Assembly (NCBI GenBank): GCA_012513595.1
Contig: JAAZBY010000617.1
Location: 1 to 6,256 of the forward strand
DNA: 6,256 nt
Reading direction: 5' to 3'
From: Chloroflexota bacterium
GTDB lineage: Bacteria > Chloroflexota > Anaerolineae > UBA1429
The translations under genes and the position numbers were made by a program. How positions within the stretch are numbered: the stretch's first letter is position 1; every line of letters starts with the position of its first letter. The notes below the pieces were generated by a model. It was not told the DNA's origin and ran no database searches. It worked only from the letters and a program-made list of their open reading frames with translations. Below are positions 4,952 through 6,256 of this stretch, one piece after another.

Positions 4952-6256
4952 ATGAAGGTCGTTACCACTGCGGAGATGCGCGCGCTGGAGCAGGCCGCCG
5001 ATGCGGCAGGCCACTCATACGCCGCCATGATGGACCTGGCCGGGCGCGCTGTGGCCGAGGCCATCGTGGCCCAGGCCGGGGTGGCGGGCGGGGCGGAGGG
5101 CGCCAGGGTCCTGATCCTGGTGGGACCGGGCAACAACGGCGGCGACGGCCTGGTGGCCGCCCGTTACCTCCACGGCTGGGGGCACGAGTGCACCGTCTAC
5201 GTCTGGAAGCGCCAGGCGGAGGGCGATCCGCTCCTGGAGCGGGTGCGCGAGGAGGGGATCCCGACGGTCTGGGCCAAAGACGACGACGGCCGCCGGCTGG
5301 CCACCCTGGCGGACGAGTGCGACGTGCTCGTCGACGCCTTGCTGGGCACTGGCGCAGCGGGACCGTTGCGGGGGACGTTGCGGGCGCTCTTGGAGCGCGT
5401 CGGCCGCGCCGTGGCAGAGCGACGGGCGCCGCGCCCGCCCCGTTGGGAGGCGCTGGGCCTCCCGCCCCAGCAGGAAGCCGAGACGGGGCGCGTTCCCCTG
5501 GTCGTGGCGGTCGATGGCCCCTCGGGGCTGGACTTTGACACGGGCGCTATTGACGAGGCGGCCCTCTCGGCAGACCTGACCGTGACCTTTGGCTGCCCCA
5601 AACTCGGGCAGTTTACCTTCCCCGGCGCCGCCCGCCTGGGTACGCTGCTCGTCGCCGACATCGGCCTGCGCGCGGAACTGACCGCCCCCCTCCCCACGGA
5701 GGTGGCCATGCCCGCGCTGGTCAGGTCCCTCCTGCCAAAGAGATCAGCCGACGCCCACAAGGGCACCTTCGGCCGGGCGCTGGTGGTGGGAGGGTCGTCG
5801 AACTATGTGGGCGCGCCCTGCCTGGCCGCTGAGGGGGCCTATCGCTGCGGCGCCGGGCTCGTGACGTTGGCCGTGGCCGAGCGCATCCAGCCGATCGCCG
5901 CCGCGCACCTTGCCGAGGCCACCTACCTGTTGTTGCCCCACGATCTGGGGGCCATCACGGAGGAGGCGCTCAAGGTCCTGGCGGAAGCGATCGACGGGTA
6001 CAACGCCCTGCTGGTTGGCCCGGGGCTCGGCACCGAGGAGCGCACCGGGGGGTTCGTCCGCGGCCTGGTGGGCGCTGGGGGGGCGGCCTCGCGCCGCGCG
6101 GTGGGGTTCGCCGCCCGGAGCGAACCGCTGGCGCCGGCCGGCCCGCTGCCGCTGCCCCCGCTGGTGCTCGACGCCGATGCGCTGAACCTCCTGGCCCAGC
6201 AGGAGGGCTGGTGGGAGCGGTTACCCGCGGAAACGGTCATCACCCCGCATCCGGGC
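4952..6256 (+). CDS. nnr: Bifunctional NAD(P)H-hydrate epimerase/ADP-dependent dehydratase, 3' end outside window (partial)
   Basis: Metabolite-repair enzyme. The N-terminal YjeF_N (NnrE) domain epimerises R and S NAD(P)H hydrates, and the C-terminal ribokinase-like (NnrD) domain dehydrates the S form with ADP. Of the 435 visible residues, NnrE covers about 1-240 with GPGNNGGDG (58-66), VDALLGTG (127-134) and VAVDGPSGLD (185-194). NnrD starts at about 255 with HKGTFGRALVVGG (269-281), GAGLVT (300-305), VGPGLG (355-360), DADALNLL (407-414) and TPHPG (431-435), where the window ends. The GSGD catalytic region is outside. The usual length is about 500-540 residues. Two Pro/Ala/Gly/Arg-rich insertions, roughly 151-182 and 365-402, lengthen loops in both domains compared with E. 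coli as I remember it. The common DIPSG motif reads DGPSG. The start is ATG with AGGAG 6 nt upstream. Identity is secure. Confidence 0.95.
   Translation, partial: MKVVTTAEMRALEQAADAAGHSYAAMMDLAGRAVAEAIVAQAGVAGGAEGARVLILVGPGNNGGDGLVAARYLHGWGHECTVYVWKRQAEGDPLLERVREEGIPTVWAKDDDGRRLATLADECDVLVDALLGTGAAGPLRGTLRALLERVGRAVAERRAPRPPRWEALGLPPQQEAETGRVPLVVAVDGPSGLDFDTGAIDEAALSADLTVTFGCPKLGQFTFPGAARLGTLLVADIGLRAELTAPLPTEVAMPALVRSLLPKRSADAHKGTFGRALVVGGSSNYVGAPCLAAEGAYRCGAGLVTLAVAERIQPIAAAHLAEATYLLLPHDLGAITEEALKVLAEAIDGYNALLVGPGLGTEERTGGFVRGLVGAGGAASRRAVGFAARSEPLAPAGPLPLPPLVLDADALNLLAQQEGWWERLPAETVITPHPG

Noticed and set aside
5197..5766. Minus-strand open frame inside nnr
   Set aside because: Ser/Arg/Pro-rich shadow frame opposite well-conserved Nnr motifs.

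Overview
The window is G+C-rich, densely coded bacterial chromosome with six protein genes and no RNA genes, mobile elements or CRISPR repeats that I can see. The gene content and the style of the proteins suggest a free-living, probably anaerobic or facultative lineage: an anSME-type radical SAM enzyme with a SEC-C tail, a fused NAD(P)H-hydrate repair enzyme with Pro/Ala/Gly-rich insertions, and many GTG starts. Chloroflexota (Anaerolineae-like) fits my memory of such proteins, but this is a weak guess and no marker gene is present.

Layout. On the minus strand, four genes run right to left from about 4220 to the left edge: an anSME-like radical SAM/SPASM protein with a SEC-C zinc motif, a YihX-like HAD phosphatase, an FGGY pentulose kinase (closest in my memory to D-ribulokinases of the SePSK/plant XK-1 type), and a phosphomannomutase/phosphoglucomutase whose 3' end lies outside the window. 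The first two overlap in ATGA, the last two overlap in GTGA, and the gap in the middle is 31 nt. A near-consensus sigma70-type promoter (TTGACA, 17 bp, TATGAT) lies just upstream of the first gene. This looks like one translationally coupled operon. On the plus strand, a divergent promoter (TTGACA, 17 bp, TATTTT) drives a small rubredoxin-like zinc-ribbon protein with a very acidic tail. After a 232-nt gap with its own promoter (TTGACA, 16 bp, TAGAAT) comes nnr, the bifunctional NAD(P)H-hydrate epimerase/dehydratase, cut by the right edge.

How the genes may work together. Kinase, HAD phosphatase and phosphohexomutase all act on sugar phosphates, so the minus-strand operon plausibly handles entry, interconversion and dephosphorylation of a sugar. 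The radical SAM gene at its head does not obviously belong to that pathway and no sulfatase substrate is visible. That pairing is the least explained part of the window. The right-hand genes concern metal binding and nicotinamide cofactor repair and look like housekeeping. I see no clear previously undescribed system here. The points most worth following are the unusual operon partnership, the divergent promoter region with its repeated AGCATG element, and the acidic zinc-ribbon protein.
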